A stretch of DNA of 32,639 nt from an uncultured Sphingomonas sp. (lineage in GTDB: Bacteria > Pseudomonadota > Alphaproteobacteria > Sphingomonadales > Sphingomonadaceae), in contig NZ_CALMAW010000080.1 in assembly GCF_937859915.1 (NCBI RefSeq), forward strand, positions 1 to 32,639, given 5' to 3'. Numbering within the stretch: the first letter of the stretch is position 1; the number at the start of each line of letters is the position of its first letter. A program made the position numbers and the translations under genes. Below the pieces are notes generated by a model. That model was not told where the DNA came from. It did not search any database and saw only the letters and a program-made list of their open reading frames with translations. Positions 1-9,677 of this stretch are shown in pieces.

Positions 1-149
1 GTGTGGCCGGGGGCGAGCGCGTCGTGGCGGTCGGCCCGCGGCGGCGCGGCGCCCGCCCCGTCCTGGCGCTCGCCGACCGGCTTGCCGGGGATATAGGCGT
101 CGACGGGCTGCGCGCGGTCGGGCTGGGGGTTGTGCTTCTCTTCGGCCAT
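1..149 (-). CDS. Small hypothetical protein, 3' end cut by window edge
   Basis: Reading leftward from an ATG, the frame stays open to the window edge (49 codons). It begins MAEEKHNPQPDRAQPVDAYI and is rich in Pro, Asp, Arg and Ala, with no hydrophobic segment, so it looks soluble and probably disordered. The start is supported by a GGAG about six bases upstream on the minus strand. It is transcribed divergently from the OsmC gene and shares its roughly 110-bp upstream region, which contains a stress-promoter-like dyad. I do not recognise a family. The opposite-strand frame through this stretch has no comparable start signal. Confidence 0.55.
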   Translation of the reverse strand, partial: MAEEKHNPQPDRAQPVDAYIPGKPVGERQDGAGAAPPRADRHDALAPGH

Positions 150-205
150 GTCAGTCTCCTCGGGCGGTCTGCGCGATCAACGCACCGATCCGCGGGACGG
201 ACCCC

Positions 206-230
206 CGAACCATCCGCTCCGCCGCACGTT
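206..230 (+). promoter_or_regulatory. Candidate EcfG-type general stress promoter for the OsmC gene
   Basis: GAAC at 207-210 is followed after 16 bases by CGTT at 227-230. The alphaproteobacterial EcfG consensus is GGAAC, 16-17 bases, CGTT, so only the first G is missing. The -10-like element lies 29 bases before the OsmC ATG, which gives a short leader containing the ribosome-binding site. OsmC-type genes are common members of this regulon. On the other strand the same bases read TGAAC...GGTT, a weaker match facing the divergent small gene. This is inferred from motif and spacing only. Confidence 0.4.
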
Positions 231-259
231 CAGCCGCCCGACACTGACAGGAGACGACC

Positions 260-685
260 ATGATCCGTTCCGGTACCGCGCATTATGAAGGCCTCGGCAA
301 AAGCGGCAAGGGCCGCGTCTCGACCCAGTCGGGCGTGCTCAGCGACGCGCGCTACGACTTCAACACGCGCTTCGAGAATGAGGCGGGCACCAATCCCGAG
401 GAGCTGGTCGCCGCCGCGCACGCCTCCTGTTTCACGATGGCGCTGAGCTTCGCGCTGGCGGGCGCGGGCTATACCGACGGCACGCTCGACACCAAGGCGG
501 CGGTGACGCTCGACAAGGATGGCGAGGGGTTCACGGTGACCAAGTCGGCGCTGACGCTGACCGCCAAGATCCCGGGGATCGCGCAGGCCGAGTTCGACCA
601 GATCACCGCGGGCGCCAAGGCGGGTTGCCCGATCTCCAAGCTGCTCAACGCCGAGATCACGCTCGAGGCGACGCTGGAGAACTGA
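260..685 (+). CDS. osmC: OsmC family organic hydroperoxide reductase
   Basis: This is a 141-aa OsmC/Ohr-family thiol peroxidase of usual length for the OsmC branch. It is expected to reduce organic hydroperoxides in the cytoplasm using two redox cysteines. Both are visible: Cys57 in [10 protein letters not shown] and Cys123 in [10 protein letters not shown], spaced as in E. coli OsmC (Cys59, Cys125). Arg38 and Glu47/Glu48 fit the conserved Arg/Glu that position the substrate. The ATG follows AGGAG with a six-base spacer. The gene stands alone, with an EcfG-like promoter upstream and a strong hairpin 13 bases after the stop. OsmC rather than Ohr is favoured by the N-terminal [14 protein letters not shown] stretch. 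Confidence 0.95.
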   Translation: MIRSGTAHYEGLGKSGKGRVSTQSGVLSDARYDFNTRFENEAGTNPEELVAAAHASCFTMALSFALAGAGYTDGTLDTKAAVTLDKDGEGFTVTKSALTLTAKIPGIAQAEFDQITAGAKAGCPISKLLNAEITLEATLEN

Positions 686-698
686 GCCGGACAGAGAA

Positions 699-731
699 AG
701 ACCGCCGGGACGGCCTGCGCCCCGGCGGTCT
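699..731 (+). terminator. Hairpin after the OsmC gene
   Basis: A perfect 11-bp inverted repeat (AGACCGCCGGG at 699-709, CCCGGCGGTCT at 721-731) with an 11-base loop begins 13 bases after the OsmC stop. There is no T-run on either strand, so it could act as a transcript-end stabiliser or a factor-assisted terminator instead of a classic intrinsic one. Confidence 0.5.
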
Positions 732-794
732 CGCATGGTCAGCGGCCGGATGATCCAGCCCGGAAGACCCGGTCGCGGCTAACAGCCCGCAGGC

Positions 795-851
795 TTAGCG
801 CGACATCTCCCGAACGGATAAAACCGACCCCTTAGCTGAACCATGAGACAT
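795..851 (-). CDS. Possible 18-aa peptide with near-perfect ribosome-binding site
   Basis: On the minus strand AAAGGAGGTGA (855-865) precedes an ATG by three bases, so GGAGG sits six bases from the start. This nearly matches the full anti-Shine-Dalgarno complement and is by far the strongest such signal in the window. The frame encodes MSHGSAKGSVLSVREMSR and then TAA. It may be a leader or stand-alone small protein. Alternatively the plus strand, which carries the anti-SD-like TCACCTCCTTT, may encode a small RNA. I recognise no family. It lies 129 bases past the end of the 46-aa gene on the same strand. Confidence 0.35.
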   Translation of the reverse strand: MSHGSAKGSVLSVREMSR

Positions 852-980
852 CGGTCACCTCCTTTCGCTCGTTGATAGGACCCCATGAACCTGAATCATC
901 GAGCCCGGCGATGCAAGCGCTTTTTCGCGCTTTTCCGACGCCTTGCCGACCGTCGCTACCGGCTCGCCCTGCGCTTGGCG

Positions 981-1121
981 TCACGCCTTGCGGAACAGCG
1001 CCTTCTTGTTGCCGTCGTGGCGCTTCTCGGCCGCGAGGTCGATCGGGCGGATGCGGTTGACCGGCGCGACCTCGCGATCGCGCTCGAGCACATAATGACC
1101 GTCTTCGAGCTTGCGGACCAT
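981..1121 (-). CDS. Small conserved-looking hypothetical protein, 46 aa
   Basis: This 46-aa charged protein starts MVRKLEDGHYVLERDREVAP and ends in KKALFRKA. It has no signal peptide or membrane segment. The start is supported by GAGGAG about eight bases upstream. It lies 47 bases after the lipoprotein stop on the same strand and could be co-transcribed with it. The frame remains open upstream through other genes, but only this last segment has a start with a proper ribosome-binding site. No function can be assigned. Confidence 0.6.
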   Translation of the reverse strand: MVRKLEDGHYVLERDREVAPVNRIRPIDLAAEKRHDGNKKALFRKA

Positions 1122-1168
1122 GGAGTCTCTCCTCTGTGGAGGAAACGCACGGACGCGCGGCGGGTGCC

Positions 1169-1723
1169 CTAGCCCCGGCAATCCTCGATCACGCGCGCCA
1201 CTTCCGGCCACGCGGGCAGGACCAGCCGCGATTGTCCGGCGACATCGACGAGAAAGCGTCCGCGGCTGAACGCGATCTGATCGAGACGCGGATCGCGGGC
1301 ACCGGCGGATGCGGCGATGGCGGGCGGCTGGCCGCCGACATAGCGCGCCGGCAGACCGACCGTCCCGAAGGATGTCGTGAACGTCATGCTGCCCTCTGTC
1401 GCGCCCGCGGTACCGCCGTGCGAGAAGATCACCATGCGGCTCGGCAGGTCGCAGCGCACCGCGAACTGTGCGGCCTGCCCTGCCATGCCATATTGCGCAA
1501 TCGAGGTCTCGCCGGTGCCGCCGCGCCACGTCCAGGTGCCGGGCGTCAGCGCGATGTCGCGCCAATCCTGCTGCGGCGGAGCGGCGGGGAGTGCCGGCAC
1601 CGGCCGCGGCACCGGCGGCGGTGCGACAACCGGCTTCGGCGGCGCCACGCAGGAGGCCAGCATGGCAAGCGTCAGCGCCACGCCGCTGGTCTGGGTCGCC
1701 CGTCGGGTCTGCTGCATGGTCAT
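1169..1723 (-). CDS. Putative lipoprotein with proline-rich linker
   Basis: This is a 184-aa exported protein. Its signal peptide ends in the lipobox LASC, with Cys25 as the predicted lipidated residue. It is followed by a Pro/Val/Ala-rich stretch (about residues 26-50, APPKPVVAPPPVPRPVPALP) and then a globular domain that includes GTWTWRGGTGETSIAQYG. The start MTMQQ was chosen because it places a short basic n-region before the hydrophobic core; an ATG two codons later is equally possible, and no strong Shine-Dalgarno separates them. It is read in the same direction as uvrB, 125 bases downstream of it. The globular domain is not one I can name. Confidence 0.75.
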   Translation of the reverse strand: MTMQQTRRATQTSGVALTLAMLASCVAPPKPVVAPPPVPRPVPALPAAPPQQDWRDIALTPGTWTWRGGTGETSIAQYGMAGQAAQFAVRCDLPSRMVIFSHGGTAGATEGSMTFTTSFGTVGLPARYVGGQPPAIAASAGARDPRLDQIAFSRGRFLVDVAGQSRLVLPAWPEVARVIEDCRG

Positions 1724-1848
1724 GCGCGATCCATGGCGGGGGATCGCGAAAGTCGCAAGCGCCGCCGGGCGCGGGCTTCGCTCCGTTCGACCCGCCCGCA
1801 CCGATGCGCGCGCGCCCGGAGCGGGAAGGCGATCGGATCGGCGGCGCC

Positions 1849-4044
<2,196 letters not shown>

Positions 4045-4195
4045 GCACCAACTATGGGGACGAAGCGCGAACGTCGCAATCGGTGCGACAAACTTCCCGG
4101 CCCGTCCCGCGCGAATGGTCGGAGGCCCGCCCCGTCCCGTCGGTCAACGCAGAACCGCGCTTAGACATGCGTCGCGCTATTGGGTAGTGAAGACC

Positions 4196-4663
4196 ATGCG
4201 CACGATCCGATTGCTCACCGCCCTCCCGCTGCTACTCGCCGCCGCACCCGCGCCGCCGCTCATGCCGGGTCTGTGGCAAGACACGCTGGTCTACGCCTTG
4301 GCCAGCATCAACGGATCGCAACAGGCGGCGGCCCGCATGCAAAGCAAGCTGCCCACGCCGCAGCCGCGCCGCGACTGCTACACAGCGGCCGAGCTCGCCG
4401 ATCCCCGCACCATCTTCCTCGCGGGAGCAGAGGGCAGCTGCCACTTCGGCCGCTTCACCATGGCAGGCGGCAAGATCGACGCGGCGGGCGACTGTGCGGA
4501 CGGCCACGGCCAGACCATGCATGTCGTCGGCACCGGCCACTACAGCCCGGACGGCTATGATTTCGACTTCACCGGCAGCGGCCAGACCGGCAAGCTCAAC
4601 CTCACCTTCCGCGGGCGCGACAGCGCGCGCCGGATCGGCCTGTGCGCGCCTTCCAAAAGCTAG
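4196..4663 (+). CDS. DUF3617-type secreted protein
   Basis: This is a 155-aa protein with a clear Sec signal peptide (MRTIRLLTALPLLLAAAPAP) followed by MPGLWQDT, the PGLW-type opening typical of DUF3617 proteins. Cysteines in RDCYTAAEL, EGSCHFGRF, AGDCADG and GLCAPS could form two disulfides in the periplasm. The domain's role is unknown. The ATG at the signal-peptide start was chosen; the frame is open further upstream, but that part overlaps uvrB. It is divergent from uvrB across about 150 bp and has no co-directional neighbour. Confidence 0.75.
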   Translation: MRTIRLLTALPLLLAAAPAPPLMPGLWQDTLVYALASINGSQQAAARMQSKLPTPQPRRDCYTAAELADPRTIFLAGAEGSCHFGRFTMAGGKIDAAGDCADGHGQTMHVVGTGHYSPDGYDFDFTGSGQTGKLNLTFRGRDSARRIGLCAPSKS

Positions 4664-4746
4664 ACAGCGTCGCCGTCGCGAGGGCAGCGCCGTTACCGCC
4701 TCCGGCGCGATACCTCGCGGTCGTGATGCGGCAGCGCTCAGGCAGC

Positions 4747-4783
4747 AAAACGCCCCGCCGGCCGGAGCCGACAGGGCGTCTTT
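4747..4783 (-). terminator. Intrinsic terminator of the outer-membrane protein gene
   Basis: Read on the minus strand, ACGCCC (4779-4774) pairs with GGGCGT (4755-4750) around an inner CGGC/GCCG helix, and the stem is followed by TTTT. It begins about 15 bases after the stop of the beta-barrel gene. Confidence 0.65.
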
Positions 4784-4798
4784 GAGGCTAGCGGTCGC

Positions 4799-5488
4799 TT
4801 AGAAGTGGACGCCGAAACCGGCGAGCACCTGGTTGCGATCGTAGCGCAGGCTGGTGTCGGTGACGCCGAGATCGTCGGCGTGGAACGACTTGAAGCGGGT
4901 ATAGTCATACTCCGCCTTAACATAGGCATGCTTGGTGACCGCGAATTCGGCACCGGCGCCGGCACGCGCGCCGTCACGGTCGGCATGGCCGCCGGCATAT
5001 TCGACGCCATCGCCGAACTTGCTGCGGATCTGGCCGTTCACATAAGCGAGCTTGCCGTAGACGAGCGTACGCGGCGTGACCTTGTAGCCGACGCGTGCGC
5101 CGCCTTCGATCTCGCGGCCCGACTTGATGCAGCCACCGAACTGGCCGCTGGTGCCGGCATAGTCGCAGGTCTTGGCGGTCGAGATCGCATAGCTGCCGAG
5201 GACGCCGACGGTCAGCTTGTCGCCGATCGGCATGTCGTAGCCGAGCAGGCCGCCGCCGGTCCATGCCGAGTCATGCGCGTGGGTGGTGGTGCGCGTCGTG
5301 CCGTCATCGAAGCGCGAGCGCGTACCGACCCGGTCCCAGCCGCCGAAGATTTCCGCACGCGGGCCGGTGAAGATGGCGGCGTCGGACGGGGCGCTCATCG
5401 CGGGGGTAGAGGTGTCGGCATCCTGCGCAAAAGCGGGTGCGGCAGACGCGGCAAGGAGCGCGCCGGTGGCGAGCAGGAACATCTTCAT
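4799..5488 (-). CDS. Outer-membrane beta-barrel protein (opacity-type porin family)
   Basis: This is a 229-aa protein with a signal peptide (MKMFLLATGALLAASAAPAFA, cleavage before QDAD) and a mature domain of about 208 aa made of alternating hydrophobic/polar strands. It ends in aromatic Phe (AGFGVHF), the usual beta-barrel assembly signature. This fits the small 8-stranded OmpA-like/Opa barrel superfamily. Two cysteines (CDYAGTSGQFGGC) may form a loop disulfide. GAGG-type residues and EYDYTRFKSF near the C-terminus resemble the last strands of sphingomonad and rhizobial Omp25-like proteins. The ribosome-binding site is GAGG nine bases upstream. The gene is monocistronic, with its own terminator. 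Its exact ligand or role is unknown. Confidence 0.85.
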   Translation of the reverse strand: MKMFLLATGALLAASAAPAFAQDADTSTPAMSAPSDAAIFTGPRAEIFGGWDRVGTRSRFDDGTTRTTTHAHDSAWTGGGLLGYDMPIGDKLTVGVLGSYAISTAKTCDYAGTSGQFGGCIKSGREIEGGARVGYKVTPRTLVYGKLAYVNGQIRSKFGDGVEYAGGHADRDGARAGAGAEFAVTKHAYVKAEYDYTRFKSFHADDLGVTDTSLRYDRNQVLAGFGVHF

Positions 5489-5609
5489 GAAAAGAACCTC
5501 GTTTAAGCAACTGGTACAAAGCCTCGCCGAAGCGACGACGCCGGATGATAGTCCCTAGAGTGGGCTATCGTTCCCTAAACTCGTGTCCATGTCGGCACAC
5601 GGTCGGGCG

Positions 5610-5627
5610 GTGTTGCGCTTGCAACAC
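5610..5627. promoter_or_regulatory. Perfect dyad upstream of the beta-barrel gene
   Basis: GTGTTGC and GCAACAC are perfect 7-base inverted repeats separated by four bases (GCTT), 122 bp before the beta-barrel start. It could be a regulator-binding site or an mRNA hairpin. No poly-T follows, so a terminator is unlikely. Confidence 0.3.
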
Positions 5628-5711
5628 GGTTCCTGTCGGCGGCATGAACCAATTGCGGCGAAGACGTGGCGAGGATCGCGTTTGTCTGCCTTATTGCGGA
5701 CCGCATGCCAG

Positions 5712-5811
5712 CCGTTCCCCGGCGGAAGCCGGGGCCCAGGTCCGACGCCAGTGACGAGCGCCACGCGCACCACAGGGGCGGGCCTGGGCCCCGGCGTGCG
5801 CCGGGGAACGG
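5712..5811. repeat. REP-like inverted pair downstream of fumarase
   Basis: Two 32-base arms (5712-5743 and 5780-5811) are inverted copies matching at 29 of 32 positions. Each arm contains its own hairpin: CCCCGGC, four-base loop, GCCGGGG (5717-5734 and 5789-5806). This is the architecture of a bacterial interspersed mosaic element built of two REP units. It starts 15 bases after the fumarase stop and may also end that transcript. Confidence 0.75.
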
Positions 5812-5826
5812 ATCGTCAGGGCTTCG

Positions 5827-7347
5827 TCAAACGCGCTCGAGCAGCTTCTCGTCCGCGATCTTCCGGCGCCAGACCAGCGGCCCGGTCTGGTGGACGCTCT
5901 CGCCGGTCGCATCGACTGCGACGGTCACGGGCATGTCGACGACGTTGAATTCGTAGATCGCCTCCATGCCGAGATCGGCGAAGCCGACGACCTTCGAGGC
6001 CTTGATCGCGCGGCTGACCAGATAGGCGGCCCCGCCCACCGCCATCAGATAGGCGGATTTCGCCTCCTTGATCGCGGCGATCGCGGTCGGCCCGCGCTCG
6101 GCCTTGCCGACCATCGCGAGCAGGCCCTGGTCGAGCATCATCTTGGTGAACTTGTCCATCCGCGTCGCGGTGGTGGGGCCGGCCGGGCCGACCACCTCGC
6201 CCGCGACCGGATCGACCGGCCCGACATAATAGATGGTGCGGCCACGGAAGCTGACCGGCAGCTCCTCGCCGCGGGCGAGCATGTCGGCGATGCGCTTGTG
6301 CGCGGCGTCGCGTCCGGTGAGCATCTTGCCGTTGAGCAGCAGCCGGTCGCCCGGCTTCCAGTTCGCCACCACCTCGGGCGTCAGATTGTCGAGGTCGACG
6401 CGGATCGATTCCTGCGAGGGCTTCCACTCGACCTGCGGCCAGTCCTCGAGCTTGGGGGTCTCGAGGAAGGCCGGCCCCGAGCCGTCGAGCGTGACGTGGG
6501 CGTGGCGCGTCGCGGCGCAATTGGGGATCATCGCGATCGGCAGCGAGGCGGCGTGGGTCGGCCAGGTCTCGATCTTGACGTCGAGCACGGTGGCGAGGCC
6601 GCCCAGCCCCTGCGCGCCGATGCCGAGCGCGTTGACCTTGTCGTGCAGTTCGACGCGCAGCTTCTCGATGTCGGTCACAGCCCCGCGCTGCTTGAGCTCG
6701 GCCATGTCGATGTCGCCCATCAGCGATTCCTTGGCGAGCTTCATCGCCTGCTCGGCGGTGCCGCCGATGCCGATGCCGAGCATGCCCGGCGGGCACCAGC
6801 CGGCGCCCATCTTGGGCAGCTGCTCCAACACCCAGTCGACGACGCTGTCGGACGGGTTGAGCATCGCGAACTTGGACTTGTTCTCCGAGCCGCCACCCTT
6901 GGCCGCGACGGTCACTTCGACATGGTCGCCGGGCACCATCTCGACGTTGACGACGGACGGCGTGTTATCCTTGGTGTTTACCCGCCCAAAGATCGGCGGC
7001 GAGACGATCGAGGCGCGCAGCCGGTTCTCGGGAAATAGATAGGCGCGGCGCACGCCCTCATCGATCACCTGCTGAAGCGAGCGCGTCGACTCGAGCTGGC
7101 AATTCTGACCCCACTTTACGAACACGGTGACGATGCCGGTGTCCTGGCAGATCGGGCGATGGCCCTCCGCGCACATGCGCGAATTGGTGAGGATCTGCGC
7201 GATCGCGTCCTTGGCGGCGGGTGCTTGCTCGGCCTCATAGGCGCGACCCAGCGCGCGGATATAGTCCATAGGATGGAAGTAGGAGATATATTGCAGCGCG
7301 TCGGCGACGCTCTCGATCAGATCGGCTTCGCGGATGAGAGTGGTCAT
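5827..7347 (-). CDS. fumA: Fumarate hydratase, class I (iron-sulfur)
   Basis: This 506-aa enzyme interconverts fumarate and L-malate in the TCA cycle in the cytoplasm. It is the oxygen-sensitive [4Fe-4S] class I type, not the FumC type. The three cluster cysteines are visible: Cys67 in HRPICQDTG, Cys185 in GWCPPGMLG and Cys277 in IPNCAATRH. Their spacing (118 and 92) is almost identical to E. coli FumA (119 and 94). The N-terminal alpha domain and C-terminal beta domain (GPTTATRMDKFTKMML) are both complete, so this is the one-chain form. It follows the MFS transporter gene after 32 bases and may be co-transcribed with it. The gene symbol marks family only. Confidence 0.97.
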   Translation of the reverse strand: MTTLIREADLIESVADALQYISYFHPMDYIRALGRAYEAEQAPAAKDAIAQILTNSRMCAEGHRPICQDTGIVTVFVKWGQNCQLESTRSLQQVIDEGVRRAYLFPENRLRASIVSPPIFGRVNTKDNTPSVVNVEMVPGDHVEVTVAAKGGGSENKSKFAMLNPSDSVVDWVLEQLPKMGAGWCPPGMLGIGIGGTAEQAMKLAKESLMGDIDMAELKQRGAVTDIEKLRVELHDKVNALGIGAQGLGGLATVLDVKIETWPTHAASLPIAMIPNCAATRHAHVTLDGSGPAFLETPKLEDWPQVEWKPSQESIRVDLDNLTPEVVANWKPGDRLLLNGKMLTGRDAAHKRIADMLARGEELPVSFRGRTIYYVGPVDPVAGEVVGPAGPTTATRMDKFTKMMLDQGLLAMVGKAERGPTAIAAIKEAKSAYLMAVGGAAYLVSRAIKASKVVGFADLGMEAIYEFNVVDMPVTVAVDATGESVHQTGPLVWRRKIADEKLLERV

Positions 7348-7379
7348 GACAGATCCCGCTGGTGGAAGTTGAGCGTGCC

Positions 7380-8591
7380 TTAATCGCCTGCGCGGCGGCG
7401 GCCAAGGAATTCGGTGGCGAAGATCGCCAGCGCGACGAGCCCCATCACGGCGCAGAGCAGCATCGTCCCCGTCCAGCCACCGGCATGATAGGCCGCACTG
7501 GCGGCGATGCCCCCGGTCGATCCGAACAGGAAGATCACGGTCATGTAGACGGCGTTGGCGCGGCCGCGGTCCTCGCCGGGCAGCGAAAAGATCACGCGCT
7601 GCCCGAGCACCTGGTTGAGTTGCGTGGCGCCGTCGAGCGTGATCGCGAACAGGACCAGCCCGATCAGCGAGCCTGCGCCACCCGCCCAGCCCGCCAACAG
7701 GCAGGACGCGACGAGGATCAGCATCGCGACGCCGGTGCCGGCGCGGATGTAGCCGCGGTCACCAAGCCGGCCGGCGATCGGCGCGACCAGCGCGCCGGCC
7801 GCGCCCGCCAACGCGAAGCCGGCGATCCCCGTCTGCGAGAAATGGAAGCGCGCCGCGAGTTCGAGCGGCACCGCCGTCCAGAAGATCGTGAAGACGGTGA
7901 AGACGAAGCCATGATAGGCTGTCCGCCGCTGCAACGGCCGCTCGCGGATCAACAGGCGTCCCATCGAGCGCAGGATGCGCGCATAGCTTTCGCCGCTCGT
8001 CGGCCGACGCTCGGGCAGGACACGAGCGAGCAACAGTGCGAGCAGCAGCATCAGCCCGGCGGCAATGCCGAACATGGCGCGCCAGCCGGCGATCTCGGCG
8101 ATGATGCTCGCCACCGGCCGCGACAGCATGATGCCGGCGAGCAGCCCCGACATGACGTTGCCGATCGTCCGCCCCCGCGTCTCGTGCGGTGCCAGCGACG
8201 CGGCGAACGGCACCACCATATGCACGCCCGCCGATGTCACGCCGACCAGCGCCGAGGCGGCCAGAAACAGCGTCGCGCTCGGCGCGACCGCGAGCATCGC
8301 CAGCGCCGCGGACGTCAGCCCCAAGGTGGCGAGGATCAGCCGGCGGTTCTCGAGCCGGTCGGCGAGCGGCACGATGAACAGCAGCCCGACCGCATAGCCG
8401 AACTGGGTCAGCGTCACGATCAGCCCGGCGGCGCCCGGGGCCATGTGCAGTTCCGGGGCGATCAGCCCGATCAGCGGCTGGGCATAATAAATGTTGGCGA
8501 CCATCGCGCCGCAGGCCAGCGCGCAGGCAAAGGTGATCGCGGGCGAAATTCCCGCAGGCGCGGCCTCAGTGGCCGCGATCCGGTCGTGCAT
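7380..8591 (-). CDS. MFS transporter
   Basis: This is a major facilitator superfamily protein of about 403 aa with roughly 12 hydrophobic segments. Typical family features are NIYYAQPLIG in the first helix and PLADRLENRR in the loop between helices 2 and 3 (motif A position). The substrate cannot be told from sequence; drug or metabolite export is the common role of this branch. The start MHDRIAATE was preferred because AGGGC lies about eight bases upstream; an in-frame ATG nine codons earlier has no ribosome-binding site. The next gene on the strand encodes fumarase, so a C4-dicarboxylate-related role is conceivable but unproven. Confidence 0.88.
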   Translation of the reverse strand: MHDRIAATEAAPAGISPAITFACALACGAMVANIYYAQPLIGLIAPELHMAPGAAGLIVTLTQFGYAVGLLFIVPLADRLENRRLILATLGLTSAALAMLAVAPSATLFLAASALVGVTSAGVHMVVPFAASLAPHETRGRTIGNVMSGLLAGIMLSRPVASIIAEIAGWRAMFGIAAGLMLLLALLLARVLPERRPTSGESYARILRSMGRLLIRERPLQRRTAYHGFVFTVFTIFWTAVPLELAARFHFSQTGIAGFALAGAAGALVAPIAGRLGDRGYIRAGTGVAMLILVASCLLAGWAGGAGSLIGLVLFAITLDGATQLNQVLGQRVIFSLPGEDRGRANAVYMTVIFLFGSTGGIAASAAYHAGGWTGTMLLCAVMGLVALAIFATEFLGRRRAGD

Positions 8592-8714
8592 ATTTCGGCC
8601 CTTCTGCTGCGCCGCCATCCAGATAGGATGTGACAGCGATTATGCGAGCCGAAACGCGGGGCTGACAGTCGCGATCTGCGCCGTTAGCATCAGCATTCTT
8701 GTGAGGGGCGTCGC

Positions 8715-9677
8715 ATGGGATTGTTTTCGCGAGACTCCGTGACGCCGAGGCAGCGCGCCGAGCATGAGGCGCGGGCCGCCGCCTGGGAGCAGGCGCTCGC
8801 CCGCCAGTCGCTGCCGTCCTTCGTCGTCGACCGGCTGCAGAACGCCGCGATCGGCAAGCAGCCGTGGGTCGCGACGATGACACCTGCCGAATTGCTGCTC
8901 GCCAAGAGCCACGGCGTGAAGCCGATCGCTACCGTCTCGGGCACCTGCTGGTTCCATTATGGCTGGAGCTGGACCGAAGGGCATGAGGAAGGCTGGCACC
9001 ACGCGCTCAACCGCATCCGCCGCGAGGCGGTGGCCTGCGGCGCCAACGCGATCGTCGACATACGGATGCGCACGCTGCGCCACAGCTTCGGCCCGAGCAT
9101 GGACTTCACGCTGATCGGTACCGCGATCCGCATAGCGGGATTGACGCCGAGCCCCGATCCGATCGTCGCCACCGTCCCCGCGCTCGAATTCGTGCGGCTG
9201 CTCGAAATGGGGATCGTGCCCGTCGGCATCGCGGTCGGCGCGCGCTATGACTGGCTCGGCGGCGGCTATGGCAATGGCTGGGGCGCGAATGCCTGGGGCG
9301 GCCAACAGACGCAGTGGCAGACCAGCGTCTTTGCAGGCAACCAGCCGCTCACCGAGCTCGGCACCTTCTGGGAAGGCATCCGCCGCGACGCGCATGCCGC
9401 ACTTCGCGCCAACGCCGCTGCAATGGGCAATGGCGTGCTCGCGCACACGCATTTCGGCGAAATCCTGAGGCAGGAGCGCGACAAGCAGCCGCCCGCCTAT
9501 CTCGGCCGCCACATCGTCGTCGGCACCGTCGTCGACACCCCGCGCGGTGCCGACGTGCCGCATGCGATCGAACCCGTGGTCGACATGCGCGACGGCGTCT
9601 CGCCGCTCGCGCGCACCGGCGAGGTTCGGCACGCGGTCTACGATACCGATCCATCCGAAGAAGAGGGCAGCATCTGA
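8715..9677 (+). CDS. Two-domain YbjQ-like (UPF0145-type) protein, first of pair
   Basis: This is a 320-aa soluble protein with no signal peptide. After a charged N-terminal region (1-60) it carries two diverged copies of a YbjQ-like fold. Copy one (about 66-142) shows GVKPIATVSGTCWFHYG followed by a helix rich in Ala/Arg, GANAIVDIR and FTLIGTAI. Copy two (about 158-274) shows GIVPVGIAVGARYDW, a Gly/Trp-rich insert, and HIVVGTVV. YbjQ-family domains form pentamers and are often labelled heavy-metal-binding, but no biochemical role is established. GTC-W-F-H is kept in copy one and lost in copy two. The start is supported by AGGGG about seven bases upstream. Its stop overlaps the next start by one base (TGATG), so the pair is translationally coupled. 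Confidence 0.7.
   Translation: MGLFSRDSVTPRQRAEHEARAAAWEQALARQSLPSFVVDRLQNAAIGKQPWVATMTPAELLLAKSHGVKPIATVSGTCWFHYGWSWTEGHEEGWHHALNRIRREAVACGANAIVDIRMRTLRHSFGPSMDFTLIGTAIRIAGLTPSPDPIVATVPALEFVRLLEMGIVPVGIAVGARYDWLGGGYGNGWGANAWGGQQTQWQTSVFAGNQPLTELGTFWEGIRRDAHAALRANAAAMGNGVLAHTHFGEILRQERDKQPPAYLGRHIVVGTVVDTPRGADVPHAIEPVVDMRDGVSPLARTGEVRHAVYDTDPSEEEGSI

Larger units (their letters stand above)
5489..5826. other. Intergenic region with dyads and an inverted repeat, no gene seen
   Basis: This 338-bp stretch lies between the fumarase stop and the beta-barrel start, both on the minus strand. The half next to the barrel gene should hold its promoter: it contains two tandem copies of a TAGGGA(A)C-like box on the minus strand (about 5545-5577) and a perfect 7-bp dyad at 5610-5627. 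The half next to fumarase is occupied by a REP-like inverted pair. Short frames here are repeat-derived and lack ribosome-binding sites. Confidence 0.6.

Noticed and set aside
852..866. Possible 3' end of a 16S rRNA gene (TCACCTCCTTT on the plus strand)
   Set aside because: Only about 11 bases match and nothing upstream resembles the 16S terminal helix, so a strong minus-strand Shine-Dalgarno or small-RNA explanation is simpler.
885..1172. Plus-strand 95-codon frame starting MNLNHRARR
   Set aside because: It is Arg/Leu-rich and antisense to the 46-aa gene, which has the better ribosome-binding site. The AGGA before the ATG is too close to be convincing.
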